Source: Mytilus galloprovincialis
Lineage: Eukaryota > Mollusca > Bivalvia > Mytilida > Mytilidae
Direction of reading: 5' to 3'
Assembly (NCBI RefSeq): GCF_965363235.1
Contig: NC_134849.1
Location: 46,074,122-46,138,121, forward strand
Length of the DNA: 64,000 nucleotides
The notes beneath the pieces were generated by a model. It made no database searches and was not told where the DNA came from. It worked only from the letters and a program-made list of their open reading frames with translations. A program made the position numbers and the translations under genes. Positions 48,554-60,365 of this stretch are shown here, piece by piece; the stretch's first letter is position 1, and each line of letters opens with the position of its first letter.

Positions 48554-50409
48554 AGGAGTACATTTAAAATATTTTTCTTTACAATTAATTTTAATATTTT
48601 AAAAGATGGCGACAGTTATGGAAAGTTTTGTTTATGTTAAGTGTGTAATTTACAAGTATATTGAACAAACCTTCTGACAATTTCTCCTTCGGACAAACCC
48701 TTTTCTTGCGATGTTATGCTGTTACGCAAGATATCGCTTAAATATATTCAATTTTATACTGAAAGTTTCTGAACTTTAAAACTTATGTCGTTTAGTCGAC
48801 GATTTGTTTTGTAAAATTGATCTCCTCAAACTCTGTTTTTCTTATAAGTGTGTCTCCTCTGTTACCCCAAAAGATAACGACAAAATTATGTTTCCTAAAT
48901 ATTGGTTACACCCTCAGATTTTGGCTGATTTGAATCAAAGCAATCTGGTGAAATGTTTCAAGAGTTATATTCCTTTTGTAGATATGTTTTTGTGACTCAT
49001 TAACCGTAAGCCGTATAAACCTATTGTCTATATATTTGAGTTCCTTAGAAGATAAGGTCAAGGTAAAATGTTGTTGTTAATCGAGCCCGGCAATTTTGAT
49101 AAGATCAGAGTAAACATTTAGATGCCTAAAATAAACAGATTCTTGTAAAATGATACAAATTTAACACTGTAATTATATCTTTGTATATTGTTTTATCGGT
49201 ACCAATTTTGAATTTGTAAATGAAATTATCAGAAGTATTATTGCTATACACATATGAATATTAATGGTTGTAGATACAGAAGAAACTTAAACCTTTGTGT
49301 CGAGCCTTCGACATTAGTCGAAAAGCGAGACATAGCGATAAATGATTCTGTCGGCGTCGTCGTCGGCGGTGTCGTCCACAAATATTCACTCTGTTGTTAA
49401 AGTTTTTGTATTTTTAATAACTTTCCTGAATTTTTACGAAACTTGCATATGATGATAAAATAGTATCTAGAATTCCATTTTTCCGTATTTTACTTATAAA
49501 TGGGCTTAGTTTTTCTGCCAGAAAACATTACATTCACTCTGTGGTATAAGTTTTTAAATTTTAACAACTTTCTTAAACTATCTTGGATTTGTATCAAACC
49601 TGGACAGAAGCGTGTTTATAATCATACGATAGTATAAAGAAGTAAATTTTGTAAAAAAAAATCTATTTTTTCCGTATTTTACTTATAAATGGACTTAGAT
49701 TTTCTTCAAATTAACATTACATACAGTCTGCAGTTAATGTTCTTATAACATTTATAATTTTCATAAACTATCCTGGATTTTTATCAAAATTGGACAGAAG
49801 CTTCTTACAATCAAAAGACAGTATCGAGTGGAATATTTTTATTGTTTTTTTCTCCTCATTTTTGTTGAGTCTGCGATTTACAGCTAAAATAGGCGAGACA
49901 CTAGATTCCGCGGAACCTTTACGATTTTTTTAATCTTTACTCTAATCGATTGAGAGTTATGTGTGTACTTGCTGTAACACCACTGTCACATGTAAGGGGA
50001 ATGTTTGGCGCTCGTAACCATGTGAACCTCAACAACTTTTGTATTTTTCTGTCCTAAGTACGCAGCATGTAATTCAGTCGTTGTTTGTATGATATATATT
50101 TTGTGTTTCGTTTTTTTGTTTTATTCCTAAATCTGGCCATTGTTTTTTTTTCGTTTGCATTGTTCTACCCTTGTTACTTTTGGGTCCCTGATATATTGCT
50201 ATGTGATATTGGATGAAATCATTGTTGAAGGTTGTACAGTGACTTATGATAATTCTAAAGTCATTTGGTTAAGAGGTCATTGGCAGTCATTGCACGTATG
50301 ATTATTTTTTATATTGTAAACATATTACATAAGCTGCTGAGTTTTCAGTTTTAGATAACGACGTTTTAATAAATAATATCTAAAAATACAATTCATTTGC
50401 ACGAAAGAT

Positions 50410-50415
50410 TTTATT
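50410..50415 (-). terminator. Poly(A) signal of LDLa gene copy D
   Basis: AATAAA on the gene strand, in the conserved end block, about 420 bp downstream of the stop codon. Confidence 0.65.
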
Positions 50416-50834
50416 TAGAAAAGATAGAAGTTAGAATAAATAATGATTTTGTTAATAGCAATAACATCAAAATACGTATGTAACGGTCTAAACAATATAT
50501 AGATAAATCTACATTCATTAAAATGTTTGTTTCTAAATCAAAGTTACAAATTGGAAAGGGTATATCTTACATTTTATATTTCATATTTTATTAAAGAGTG
50601 TAAAATACGAAAATATATTATCAATAAATGTTGTCTGCAGTTTTTGGTAGATATTATCAAAGAAGGGTTAGATTAAACTTTAAACATAAATACAACATGA
50701 AATGATCAAACAACGCTATTACAAGGTTTATACAGCACTAAAGAATATTAAAAATGATTTTTTCAAATAACGCAAATATCATAGTTCGTTGACAAGTCCA
50801 ATTTTTGAGCCAACTCGTCCGTTCTTTTTCATGT

Positions 50835-53800
50835 TTATTTGCCATCTTTTCCTCTGCTAAGCAGCCTGAGCTTTTCCATTTTATTAGCTACTTTCTGTGC
50901 TTCATTTTCTTTTTTGTGCATGTTTGTTCCTGCAGCTTCTACTTTGCCTCTTTTGTTCATACCCCTGGATACTACTTTTTCTGCATTAGAACTGGTTAAA
51001 CCGCGCTTGCTGGAAAAATCTAGGTTTTAAAAACAATATAAATATTAGGTCAACGTAAACACAAAATAACCATTTGTTTGAATGATGGCATCAATATTGG
51101 GGAAAGGCGTGGTTGTGGATTACTTCATCAGTGTACTGATCAAGCATGAAAGTGTTTTTTGTATCACAAGTGTGCTGTTCTTTTCACCAATCATTTAGGT
51201 TATATTTTGTATCGCCAGGGTTCGTTTCTTTCGCCATTTTCTGACATTTATTTTCATGTTGCTTTTAATTAATTAATTACTTATGTTCATAATCAATGTG
51301 TTTTGAATATTTTCCGTGTCATTCATGTGTTGATTCCAGTGAATAAGAAGAAAAATGGTTAACATCAAAATATAATACACATATTAAATTTATTTTCCAT
51401 CTATTAATGAACGAATATTTGTGTGGCATTGATTTTCAGATTAACAAAAAAATATTTCTAATCATCTCTAGAAAATAAAGACAACAGCTTTTTTCTTCCT
51501 TAGTCAGATAGCTGTATATACTTGTTAAGTATAAAGAATTAAGATTGAAAAACGTATTTCCCGAATCGTAAATATTTCATGTAAGAACATTTTCCATTAA
51601 AAACTATGTTTACTTACAGCTATTCCAAGAAATATTTTGGCACCAACGTTCGTCTGAGCCATCACCACAGTCATCTTGACCATCGCATATTCCCCACCAT
51701 ATAACACAATAGATATCATTAGCACATTTGAAACGATCAATGTCACAACCTGTAAAATATTTCGTTTCTAAATTTGTACAATTGAATACGTTTTTCATTA
51801 AAAGTACTATAAGTTTAAGCTACGATTGTCTTTAGCTATAATTTTATATATCGAATGATTTAAACGATATGTTCCTGATAGAAGATTTCTTGGTACAAAA
51901 ATGTATTTTAATACATGCCGTTACCAATCTAACATCTAATATATGAAATAAACATTTGTTTACTGTGACCTTTTATCTACAACATTTTCTATTGTGAAAG
52001 TTATGTTATAGAACATATAAGATATTTTCTATCTACGATTGTCTAACAAAACAATTTCATTGACCTGAATACCTGGACCTTAATAGAGAAACTTAATTTC
52101 CTAAAAGCTGACCATTCCTTTTCGTGCTTTATTCCTGACTTGACACAATATATAAATGGTTTTGATACATCTTTAGCTTTACAAATGTGTTTTTTTTTGG
52201 GGGGGGGGGGGGAGAGGAGGGGTTGTTTTTGAGTAGGGGCGTTGCGGGCACCCAAAGGGCATACATAATTTGTTGATTTATCGATAAAGATATCGCACAA
52301 CAGTTTCCTCATGATATACTTACCCTTCAACAATATTCGGTATTTCCGTTTATACTACATGTATAGTATGTCTGACTACGGCTACAATCAGAAATTTACG
52401 GACTAATACAGCTTGCCACGAACGATGCCGGATCGATCCCGCAGCTTGTCCGGCGTCAAATCCGTGAATTTGTGACCTAGACATTCAGGTAGCATGTGTG
52501 TCTTTCAACATTTTGATTGTTATATATCAGTACACAATAGGTCCAGTTTTCAATCATGTCAGGGAAATTGGATGGAAATATGGTATTAACTAACGGAAAT
52601 TTTTATTTAAATGAACAAAACTATAAAATTTAAAGTGCAATATATTAAGTAATTAAGTCTATTGGCCATCCTCTCATATTTTATTTACAATTCTATCATT
52701 TAGTTTACCTTATATTCACTTAATGAATTAAATAGAAAAGAGTATATTGTTTTTACCGGGGCCTCCCAATTCGTCTTCTCCATAACTGCAATCAAACCAG
52801 GAATCCCATTGGTAACTCTCTGGTATACAAGTTCCGTCCCAGCACGTATACTCATAACTAGAACAGCCTAAAAAGGTTATAAACATTTTAGAAAAAGAAA
52901 ATTGCTCGGTTTTATATTTAGATAAAGGCTACAGTAGTATACCGATGTTCAAAACTCATAAATCGATAGAAAAAAAAACAAATCCGGGTCACAAACTAAA
53001 ACCGAGGGAAACGCGTTAAATATAAGAGAACGGCGACACAAGATTAAAATGTAACACACACAGAAACGAACTAAGCATTAGACAAAATCCGATGATAATA
53101 ACAAATATAACATCAAAACTAAATACATGAATTTGGGATAGAAAAGTACCGAGACATGTCTTATAATAATGATAATTCACACTCAAATATAAGAGGAAAC
53201 AAATGACACAAAAGAAACACAAAGTTAAAATGTAACACACACAGAAACGAACTATAATATAAAATGACCATATTCCTGACTTGGTACAGGACATTTTTTA
53301 AAGAAAAAATGGTGGGTTGAACCTGATTTTGTGGCATGTTAAACCTCCCAAAGAATAAACCGATTTAATGATTTGACATCTACACGCTTTAATAATATTG
53401 TAAGGAGAATGATAAATTCTGAAAGTTTAATTAATTATGCAATGTTTCTTGATGAATTGTTCGACAAGCTCAATTACCAAACGACATAGGAAAAAATTCT
53501 AAGTGTTCTTGCTCTGGGTTAATCTAGATAATGAACCTCAGATCTATAAAATTAAAAACAACGCTCAAACCTAGGATTAAGTTGGATAAAAACCGCAATT
53601 TTTATATGTGTGCATGCAAAACCAATTTCTTGATATAGGGGTCTTCATACATACTTTTCCAAAAGACCAAAAAAAAATAAAAAAATGAGGAAGTATGTTT
53701 TATCAAAACTCAATTGACTAGCTGGTCAAACAACGAATGTTCTTAAACCCTACTGACTGCAATTGGCGATTGCCAAATAAACGGATCACCAGATAAAACA

Positions 53801-54260
53801 AAATAGATCTTAATTATAAATTTGATACCAAACAGAAAAAATAGATTTGCGGAAAAGATCTATACCGCAAACAAATAAGTACACCATATCTTGATTTCGA
53901 CAAATAATGTCTCTTCATAGGAAAAAACAACAGCAGAAGGTCACCAACAGGTCTTCAATGTAGAATTATTCTACAAATTGATGTCGACAAATAATGTCTC
54001 GTCAGTGATATTTAACAATTAACAAAATTTTGGTTTCTTGCTTCAAATCTCAAACAGTGTTAAATCTACCTTTATCGAACTTTTATACTAATTACTACTT
54101 GTTCGCTTCAAATTAACATAACCTCACGTCATAATAAAGTGCAACTTGTTTTACTAAATAGACAATTTTGTTACCAGAAATATTTAAAGAGGCTTTGTCA
54201 ACTAAGATACTTACAAAAAGCTGTTCCAAAAAACAGTCCAAGTAACAGTATTATTTGCAT
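50835..54260 (-). CDS. Secreted LDLa protein copy D, LDLa1 lacking two cysteines
   Basis: The coding exons are 54215-54260 (ATG at 54258-54260), 52757-52867, 51618-51749 and 50835-51019 (stop TAA). They total 474 nt, 157 aa, GT-AG throughout, all phase 1. The signal peptide is MQIILLLGLFFGTAF. In LDLa1 the fourth cysteine codon is TGG (QWDSW instead of RCDSW) and the sixth is GGC (LGGP instead of LGCP). In LDLa modules C4 and C6 are disulfide partners, so one whole bond is missing while C1-C3 and C2-C5 remain. LDLa2 is canonical ([16 protein letters not shown]). The tail is intact and nearly identical to copy C. The open frame and good splice sites suggest a recently working gene; the lost bond suggests either relaxed constraint or a change in LDLa1 function. 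Confidence 0.72.
52188..52220. repeat. T8-G12 homopolymer stretch in copy D intron 3
   Basis: A run of T followed by a run of about 12 G and GAGAGGAGGGG, expanded relative to copy C (39515-39542, TTTTTTTGGGGTGGAGGAGGGG). A simple slippage hotspot, and a place where base calls may be unreliable. Confidence 0.7.
52920..53345 (-). repeat. Interspersed repeat in copy D intron 2
   Basis: Orthologous in position to the repeat at 40240-40690 in copy C. Confidence 0.8.
53510..53975. mobile_element. Insertion specific to copy D intron 2
   Basis: After AGTGTTCTTG, copy C continues directly with ATTTCGACAAATAAAGTCTC (41280), while D has about 370 bp (CTCTGGGTTAATCTAGATAATG onward) before the same sequence at about 53890. 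A further fragment, AACAGCAGAAGGTCACCAAC, of a common mussel repeat lies at 53926-53966, next to a repeated GACAAATAATGTCTC. No coding frame. Confidence 0.6.
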
Positions 54261-54624
54261 GGTTGCGTATGTGATAAGGGCACTAAAATATATTATTTGA
54301 ATTAGTTATAACAAATACATACCTTTAATGTAACAATCAATTTAGAAAAACAAAACCTTCCTCACAGAACATGAAACACACACACATACACTTGGGGAAG
54401 GGAAGAATAATTCTAATTGATGATTCTCCCATAAGGCTGTCAATGTCTTTTTATACAACATGTTATTCTAATCTGATAGACACCTTTTCTAAATATTTGT
54501 TCCTTTTAGTAAAGAATGTCATTATAGTTGCTATTGTTTTTTTCAAAATTGACGTGTTAATCATATAACTGTATCTATAATTTATCAAATGTTCGGAAAA
54601 ACATCTTCACAACAAGTGATGTTA

Positions 54625-54905
54625 GATCCTCAAACCGTGGTATAGTGGTAAGTGCATCAGCCTACTAACACGAAGGTTCCTGGTTCGATTCCCGGTCCGG
54701 GATGAAAATTGCAGAAACTGAAATTTCGGCTCTCCCTTGACACGATGATAGTCCGTTGTAAGTGGACGATCAATGGCTGATCCGTCTAAAGAAAGAGCGC
54801 CATATATCTTCCACGTTAAAGACATCCTTGTAACATTTTGAAAAAGAGCAGGCTAATGCAGCTACAAGACGGCACTCGCACCCGCAAAGTGAAAAGGGAT
54901 TAAAA
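54625..54905 (+). mobile_element. tRNA-derived SINE in copy D intron 1
   Basis: Head ACCGTGGTATAGTGGTAAGTGC (box A), GGTTCGATTCCCGGTCCGGG (box B); the body is as in the copy C element. The position within intron 1 matches copy C, so it was inherited through the duplication. Confidence 0.78.
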
Positions 54906-55414
54906 GTTGCAAAACTTGTTTCTCATTCCACTATAAATAAATATGTTTAAGCTTACGTCCAAGTACCTTTTATAATATTGTGACTTTTTGAAAAGAAAAT
55001 CAGACGTTTGTAAAAAGGCTTTGTTGTGAAATTCAATTGTCTAGTGTAACCAATGTCTAGGGATATTGTCTAACCTGTGAAAACCCTGCACCGATAAAAC
55101 GTTGTCAACCATGGTTGTACTAAAATTACTGTTGCTCTAAACCGCTTATGTAACAATATTTATTTTGGCAGTTTGTATTTTACACATATACATAATGTAG
55201 CAGAGTTAATGTTAAAAAAATATATCCTTGAAAACTACTAAAAGGAGTAAAAGGAAAACCGATGATACGACTCTTAGATTTCCATTAAGCACGGAATACT
55301 AACATACATATATATTATTTTAATTTATTGAATTAAGAATGACACAAAAAATGTCTGATTACTAAATTGAAAATAAAATGAATATTTTAACAAATATCTT
55401 AATATAATACTTAC

Positions 55415-55490
55415 ATGTGCTGTCTTTGGTTTTATCAAGGCCAACCTGTTGCTTCAGCATCCCAACCGTTTCTTATACATGTTATAAAGG
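55415..55490 (-). promoter_or_regulatory. Promoter and non-coding exon 1, copy D, with 9-bp TATA insertion
   Basis: The minus strand reads CCTTTATA-ACATGTATA-AGAAACGG, against CCTTTATA-AGAAACGG in copy C. The extra 9 bp create a second TATA-like core. Exon 1 (55415 to about 55447) and its donor (55407-55414) match copy C. Confidence 0.6.
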
Positions 55491-57085
55491 TATCGAAGTC
55501 GTGTCAGGTACATGTAAGACTTGAATCTGATTGGACAAATTAATAAGTCGCAGTTAATAACAAAAATAATGCTGAATCCACATTTTGTCTTTGTCTTCAA
55601 ATTTATCCTTTGAAAACTGTTTACAATTTAAATTATTTCTATGTTCATACTAATCCGAAATACTAAACTTGATATGTGAGACGCGTTTGCATGGTCAATT
55701 GTCATGCTATTTTAAGATGAAAGACTAGGTGGGAAGCAAATAAATAAAAGATAACTTGAATAACATTAACATATCTACTGCGCATTTAGACATTAAATAG
55801 CTATTCAGAGATTTTTGAAGCCAAAATGTATGAAAATTCAAAACTAATTTCACCAATGCAAGATCTGATAAAACCAGGCCAAACAAAAAGTGAAACTAAA
55901 ATCAAATACGAAAAGAGGCAATCTGATCGTTTAATGAGCGAGATGTATATTGTTTACTTCAATTTTGTAACTGCATATTTTTATAGCACAATATTAGTAT
56001 TTCTAAATCTTTATGCAATTTTACGCTTGCTTTTATATTGCTGTATTCTCTTAATCTATTTTTTTCAAATAACATTTCAGTTTAATGATTTTAAATGAAT
56101 TGAAACAAGACAAACGTTGCATGTTTACAAGGAAAGTAGACATCTATCTGTCCCGTTATAAACCATTTTGTTTGTATATGGTTTTTAATAGTTCTTTTTT
56201 GTTGGTTAATTCTAAAACACATTGTAATATTCACTACACAAATTCTGAAAGATCTGAAATCCATCTGATGAGTTAAGCCTTTTTCAACTGATTTTTATAG
56301 TTCGTTCTTATGTTGTACTGTTATACCACTGTCCCAGGTTAGGGGGAGGGTTGGGATCCCGCTAACATGTTTAACCCCGCCATATTATTTATGTTTGTGC
56401 CTGTCCCAAGTCAGGAGCCTGTAATTCAGTGGTTGTCGTTTGTTTATGTGTTACATATTTGTTTTTCGTTCATTTTTTTACAAAAATGAGGCCGTTAGTT
56501 TTCTCGTTTGAATTGTTTTACTTTGTCTTATCGGGGCCTATTATAGCTGACTATGCGGTATGGGCTTTGCTCATTGTTGAAGGCCGTACGGTGTCATTTT
56601 GGTCTTTTGTGGATAGTTGTCTCGTTGGCAATCATACCGCATCTTCTTTTTTATATTATCGAGGATAAATGTAAAATCGCGTCGCGTACTTCGACAATCG
56701 TGATCACACGTTTATGTAACCTTTATAGAGTCCATATAAGTAAGATACATTCATTCCCACATTGGAGTATCATCTTTTGTATACAACTATTACACAAAAA
56801 TTGTTTTGATTTTAATATATACAATTAGATAGAAGTTTAATTTTGAAATAGTAGGATCGAATTGTGTTCTCTAAAATGATAAATTTATTTGAAATCTTCA
56901 ATGTTTGTGAAAAGCCGGGCATTATTTAATCTCGTTAGGTCTAGACCGACGGAAGATAGTGCTTTAACTTCGAAAGTGATATAAGGGTTGGCTGAATGAC
57001 TATGTTCGTCCTCTCATGGCACAATTTCTCATTTCCAATTCCCGCTGACTACCTTATTTAATGTTAATTTTTTTTACTGAGCCAA
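55491..57085. other. Upstream region of copy D
   Basis: A close match to 43111-44334 with the extra repeat at 56262-56660. No supported gene. Confidence 0.6.
56262..56660 (+). mobile_element. ~400-bp interspersed repeat inserted upstream of copy D
   Basis: Contains GTTATACCACTGTCCCAGG, CCTGTCCCAAGTCAGGAGCC, ACTATGCGGTATGGGCTTTG and GGCAATCATACCGCATC. The matching point upstream of C (about 43890) has no insertion. Open frames of 79 and 91 codons here belong to the repeat. Related copies are at 12580-12985 and 35690-36180. Confidence 0.8.
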
Positions 57086-57111
57086 AAGGATATCTCATTA
57101 AACATCTTACT

Positions 57112-57728
57112 TTCAAACTTTTGTATCTGTGCGTCACACATAGGTCTTGTGTGGACAAAATACACTTCTGGCGTATTAAAATTTTGAACTTGTTGCCTTT
57201 TGTTGGCTGTTGTTCGTATGATTCTTTGTCTATTGTGTTCTCCAATTTATTTATATTGTAGTCCTGTGTTGTCATTTTGATGTTATATTTCACATGGCCA
57301 TAAAAGTGCGAGGTTTGGCATGCCACAAAACCAGGTTCAACCCACCATTTTTTCCTTTAAAAATGCCCTGTACCAAGTCAGGAATATGGTCATTGTTATA
57401 TTATAGTTTGTTTCTGTGTGTATTACATTATAACGTTGTGTCGTTTGTTTTCTCTTATTTTTGAGTGTAAATTCACATTGCGATAAGACGTGTCACGGTA
57501 CTTGTCTATCCCAAATTCATGTATTTGGTTTTGATGTTATATATATATGTTATATTTGTTATTCTCGTGGGATTTTGTCTATATGTGTTACATTTCAGTG
57601 TTATGTCGTTGTTCTCCTCTTATATTTAATGCGTTTCCCTCGGTTTTAGTTTGTTATCCCGATTTTGTTTTTTGTCCATGGATTTATGAGTTTTGAACAG
57701 CGGTATACTACTGTTGCCTTTATTTACT
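57112..57728 (+). mobile_element. ~617-bp interspersed repeat inserted in S2 copy 3
   Basis: Breaks CATCTTACT|TGTACCTC, which is continuous in copies 1 and 2 (22748, 44349). TTACT appears on both sides, a possible 5-bp target duplication. Contents: ATGCCACAAAACCAGGTTCA, CTGTACCAAGTCAGGAATATGG, GGTATACTACTGTTGCC. Same family as 29985-30540, opposite orientation. Confidence 0.8.
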
Positions 57729-58660
57729 TGTACCTCTTTTTTCATATTTTTATCAACTAAAAACTTTTCCCGGGATTATAGTTATCCCATCAAAAGGACT
57801 ATCGACATCTTAATCGGGAATCGTTTACAGAAAAGTTCGAAATCGCTTTGAATGTTCAATATTTTAGCGTATGCAAGTATAATGAAGATGAGGTATGAGT
57901 GGTAATAAGACTCTCCATCCAATTTATAATTTATAAAAATAAACCATTATTGGTCAAAGTAAGGTCTTCAACACGGATCCTTGACCCACACCGAACAGCA
58001 AGCTATAAAGGGCTCCAAAAATTACTAGTGTAAAACCATTCAAACGGGTAAAGAAACGCTTATAAACACATAAAAAACGACAACTACTGAACATTAGACT
58101 TCTGACATAGGACAGGTGCAAACAACTGCATCGGTTTGAAACGTTGTTATAGTACTAAGCTTTCACCCTTATCTGTACATGTATAGCTATTGATTTTTCA
58201 TAGAGGTTTTGTTCATTCCGAAACAAGTTAACAGATGTATTAGTATTTATTTGCATAAGGTTGATTTTTATCCGACGCAGCTCATTTTCTTTTATATTAC
58301 TCCATTTTGTACTTATATTGTATATACTTTATATTGAATAGTACTGACGATAATATTGGTACATGTATGATGTCATTGCTTGATTTCTGTATCTGAATAA
58401 ATACCCATGAGAAGAGATAAGACTATAAATAGTGCATGCTTCATTTTATTAAAGGGTCAACAGTTCTTTTGATTTTCGTTCATCAATTTGTTTGTTAAAC
58501 TTGATAGATAATCACATAATGCAATATATATTACAAAATGTGTTCGTCCATTTGTTCGTTTGCGACACTATATTGCAATATATGTTACCTTCATTCTGAA
58601 TTTTAGGTGTTTATTAAATATTTACAATAACTACGCGCATATGAGACTTTTATCAGATGT
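57729..58660. repeat. Segmental duplication block S2, third (short) copy
   Basis: Matches 44360-45240 and ends near 58660, before the 262-bp tandem region. Includes the shared minus-orientation repeat near 57890-58145. Confidence 0.8.
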
Positions 58661-58679
58661 GAAAACGTAATTTATGTAA

Positions 58680-58870
58680 GTCCGTTCATTTTCTCGTTTG
58701 AATTGTTTTACATTGTCATTTCGGGGCCTTTTATAACTGACTATGCAGTATCAGCTTTGATCATTGTTGATGGCCGTACGGTGACCTATAGTTGTTAATT
58801 TCTATGTCATTTTGGTCTCTTGTGGAGAGTTGTTTCATTTGCAGTCATACCACATCTTCTTTTTTTTTAT
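58680..58870 (+). repeat. Fragment of the 56262-56660 repeat family
   Basis: Contains TTCTCGTTTGAATTGTTTTAC, GACTATGCAGTATCAGCTTTG and GGCCGTACGGTGACCTATAG, in the order seen in the longer copy. Confidence 0.75.
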
Positions 58871-59427
58871 ATTTGTACGATTATCTTGTTGTAAAAAAAT
58901 CATGTCACACGATTGTTTGGAAGAGACAGGGGATATGTTGATGTCAATTATACTATATAAATCATCGAATTCAAACATTCATACAAATGTGACATTCAAC
59001 GATGCTGGTTTGGTTACAATCTAAAAGACTCAATAACAAAAACAATGTAATTCCATGTAAAAAATTCTTCGAAGCATGTGGGTTTCTAAGCGATTCTAGA
59101 ACCCGAAGGTTGTGGATGCTTATGCTTTATACATGACAAATATGTTCTTCTTACAGTATATAGGGCATCCAATAGTGTTGTATTGTTCTTTCCTTTGTCT
59201 TTGTTCTATTATTTATATTACTTTTACTGTTTGGATTGTTTTCTGTGATATCCATTTTACGTGGCTTAGTACTTATACATCCCGTCAATGTGTTTGTATT
59301 ATCTTTCATTTTTGCTGGTGTGTTTTGTATATGCGACTTTTTGTGTTTCTTTTGTTCTTATGACGTGACGCTGTACTTTAAAAGATCCCGTCATTATGTT
59401 ATTCTTCTATTGAATGTCATTATGTTA
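58871..59427. other. Spacer, probably part of an old repeat
   Basis: Several short frames (for example 59112-59363) are T-rich and low in complexity, with no domain. I see no gene. Confidence 0.4.
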
Positions 59428-60365
59428 AGCCTCGTTCACACCTTACCGAATAGCACGAACGGACGCCTAACGGATGAAAATAAAAGTTGTCCGTTGACAA
59501 AATTGTTATCCGTTGTGAGTCCGTTGATGTGCTAACCGAATACAACGGACGTGTAACGAATGCATAACGGACACACACTGGATATGCAACGTATGAGAAA
59601 CGGAAACGTACCGGACAGAACGGATGTCGAACGTACATCCAACGGACGAGTACCGCATAAAACGGACACCGAACGGAAGCCTACCGGATAAAACGGATCA
59701 ACAAAGATATACGGAAAAATTAAAGGCGACAATAATAATACATGTAAATCGCATAAATATTCAAAATGTTTCTGTGTAACTGGTTTTGGTTTGTTCTTCA
59801 AAATGCCGCCAAATGGCAGTGTCTGGCCTGAATAAGAGCTGCTAGATTGTGAAGACATGCCCTTACTCGAAGATCGATTATGAATAATAAGAATTCATGA
59901 ACCTTAAGAAATCTAATTGGCATTTCTGACGCGAAATTTTCAATTGGCATTTATCCGTTTCAGATCCGTTCATCATCCGTTTTATCCGTTATAGAAGAAG
60001 TCCGTTTCACATACGTTGAACATCCGTTTTATCCGTTAGACATCCGATAGAAGTCCGTTGGTGAATTTATCTGCCAGACCTCCAATGGATGTATAACGGA
60101 CACGTAACGGATACAAAACGGAAACGAAACGGACGAGTACCGTACAAAACGGACGCCAACCGGACGTTTAACGGACATTTCATCCGTTGGACGTCCGTTC
60201 AAAGTTTTGAACATGCTCAAAATTTTCCAGCGGACAGAACGGACGTCAATGGATAAAACGTACGCTTAACGGATAAGAACAGACGTCAAACGGACATGAA
60301 CGGATTGAAAAAAAGTTATCCGTTAGGTATCCGTTCGAGCTATCCGTTAAGGTGTGACCGAGGCT
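59428..60365. mobile_element. 938-bp Harbinger-like MITE rich in ACGGA motifs
   Basis: TTA at 59425-59427 and 60366-60368 flank the element, and its ends AGCCTCGTTCACACCTTA and TAAGGTGTGACCGAGGCT are inverted repeats extending about 35 bp. Both halves are crowded with ACGGA / TCCGT words (AACGGACG, ATCCGTTT), so single strands would fold extensively. A 3-bp TWA target duplication with many subterminal repeats is characteristic of PIF/Harbinger MITEs. Minus-strand frames of 60-108 codons inside are products of the short repeats. No transposase. Confidence 0.85.

Larger units (their letters stand above)
46600..50340. repeat. Segmental duplication block S1, third copy
   Basis: Matches 17581-20400 and includes the distant array-unit relative near 48670-49060. 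Relative to the first copy it gains a ~600-bp interspersed repeat (about 46970-47575) and a poly(A)-tailed insertion (about 48431-48552). A 63-codon frame at 48804 lies in the array-unit relative and is shifted in the first copy (18700-18890), so it is not a gene. Confidence 0.8.

Noticed and set aside
48804..48995. A 63-codon frame resembling the broken peptide of the array units.
   Set aside because: In the sister block (18700-18890) the frame is shifted, so conservation of reading frame is not supported.
43438..56098. Plus-strand frames at 43438-43686 and 55826-56098, similar in copies C and D, upstream of the LDLa genes.
   Set aside because: The similarity is explained by recent duplication of the region; the matching sequence upstream of copy A is not open, and the product has no domain.
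59420..60220. Minus-strand frames of 63-108 codons.
   Set aside because: They lie in the short-word repeats of the Harbinger-like MITE and have no domain.
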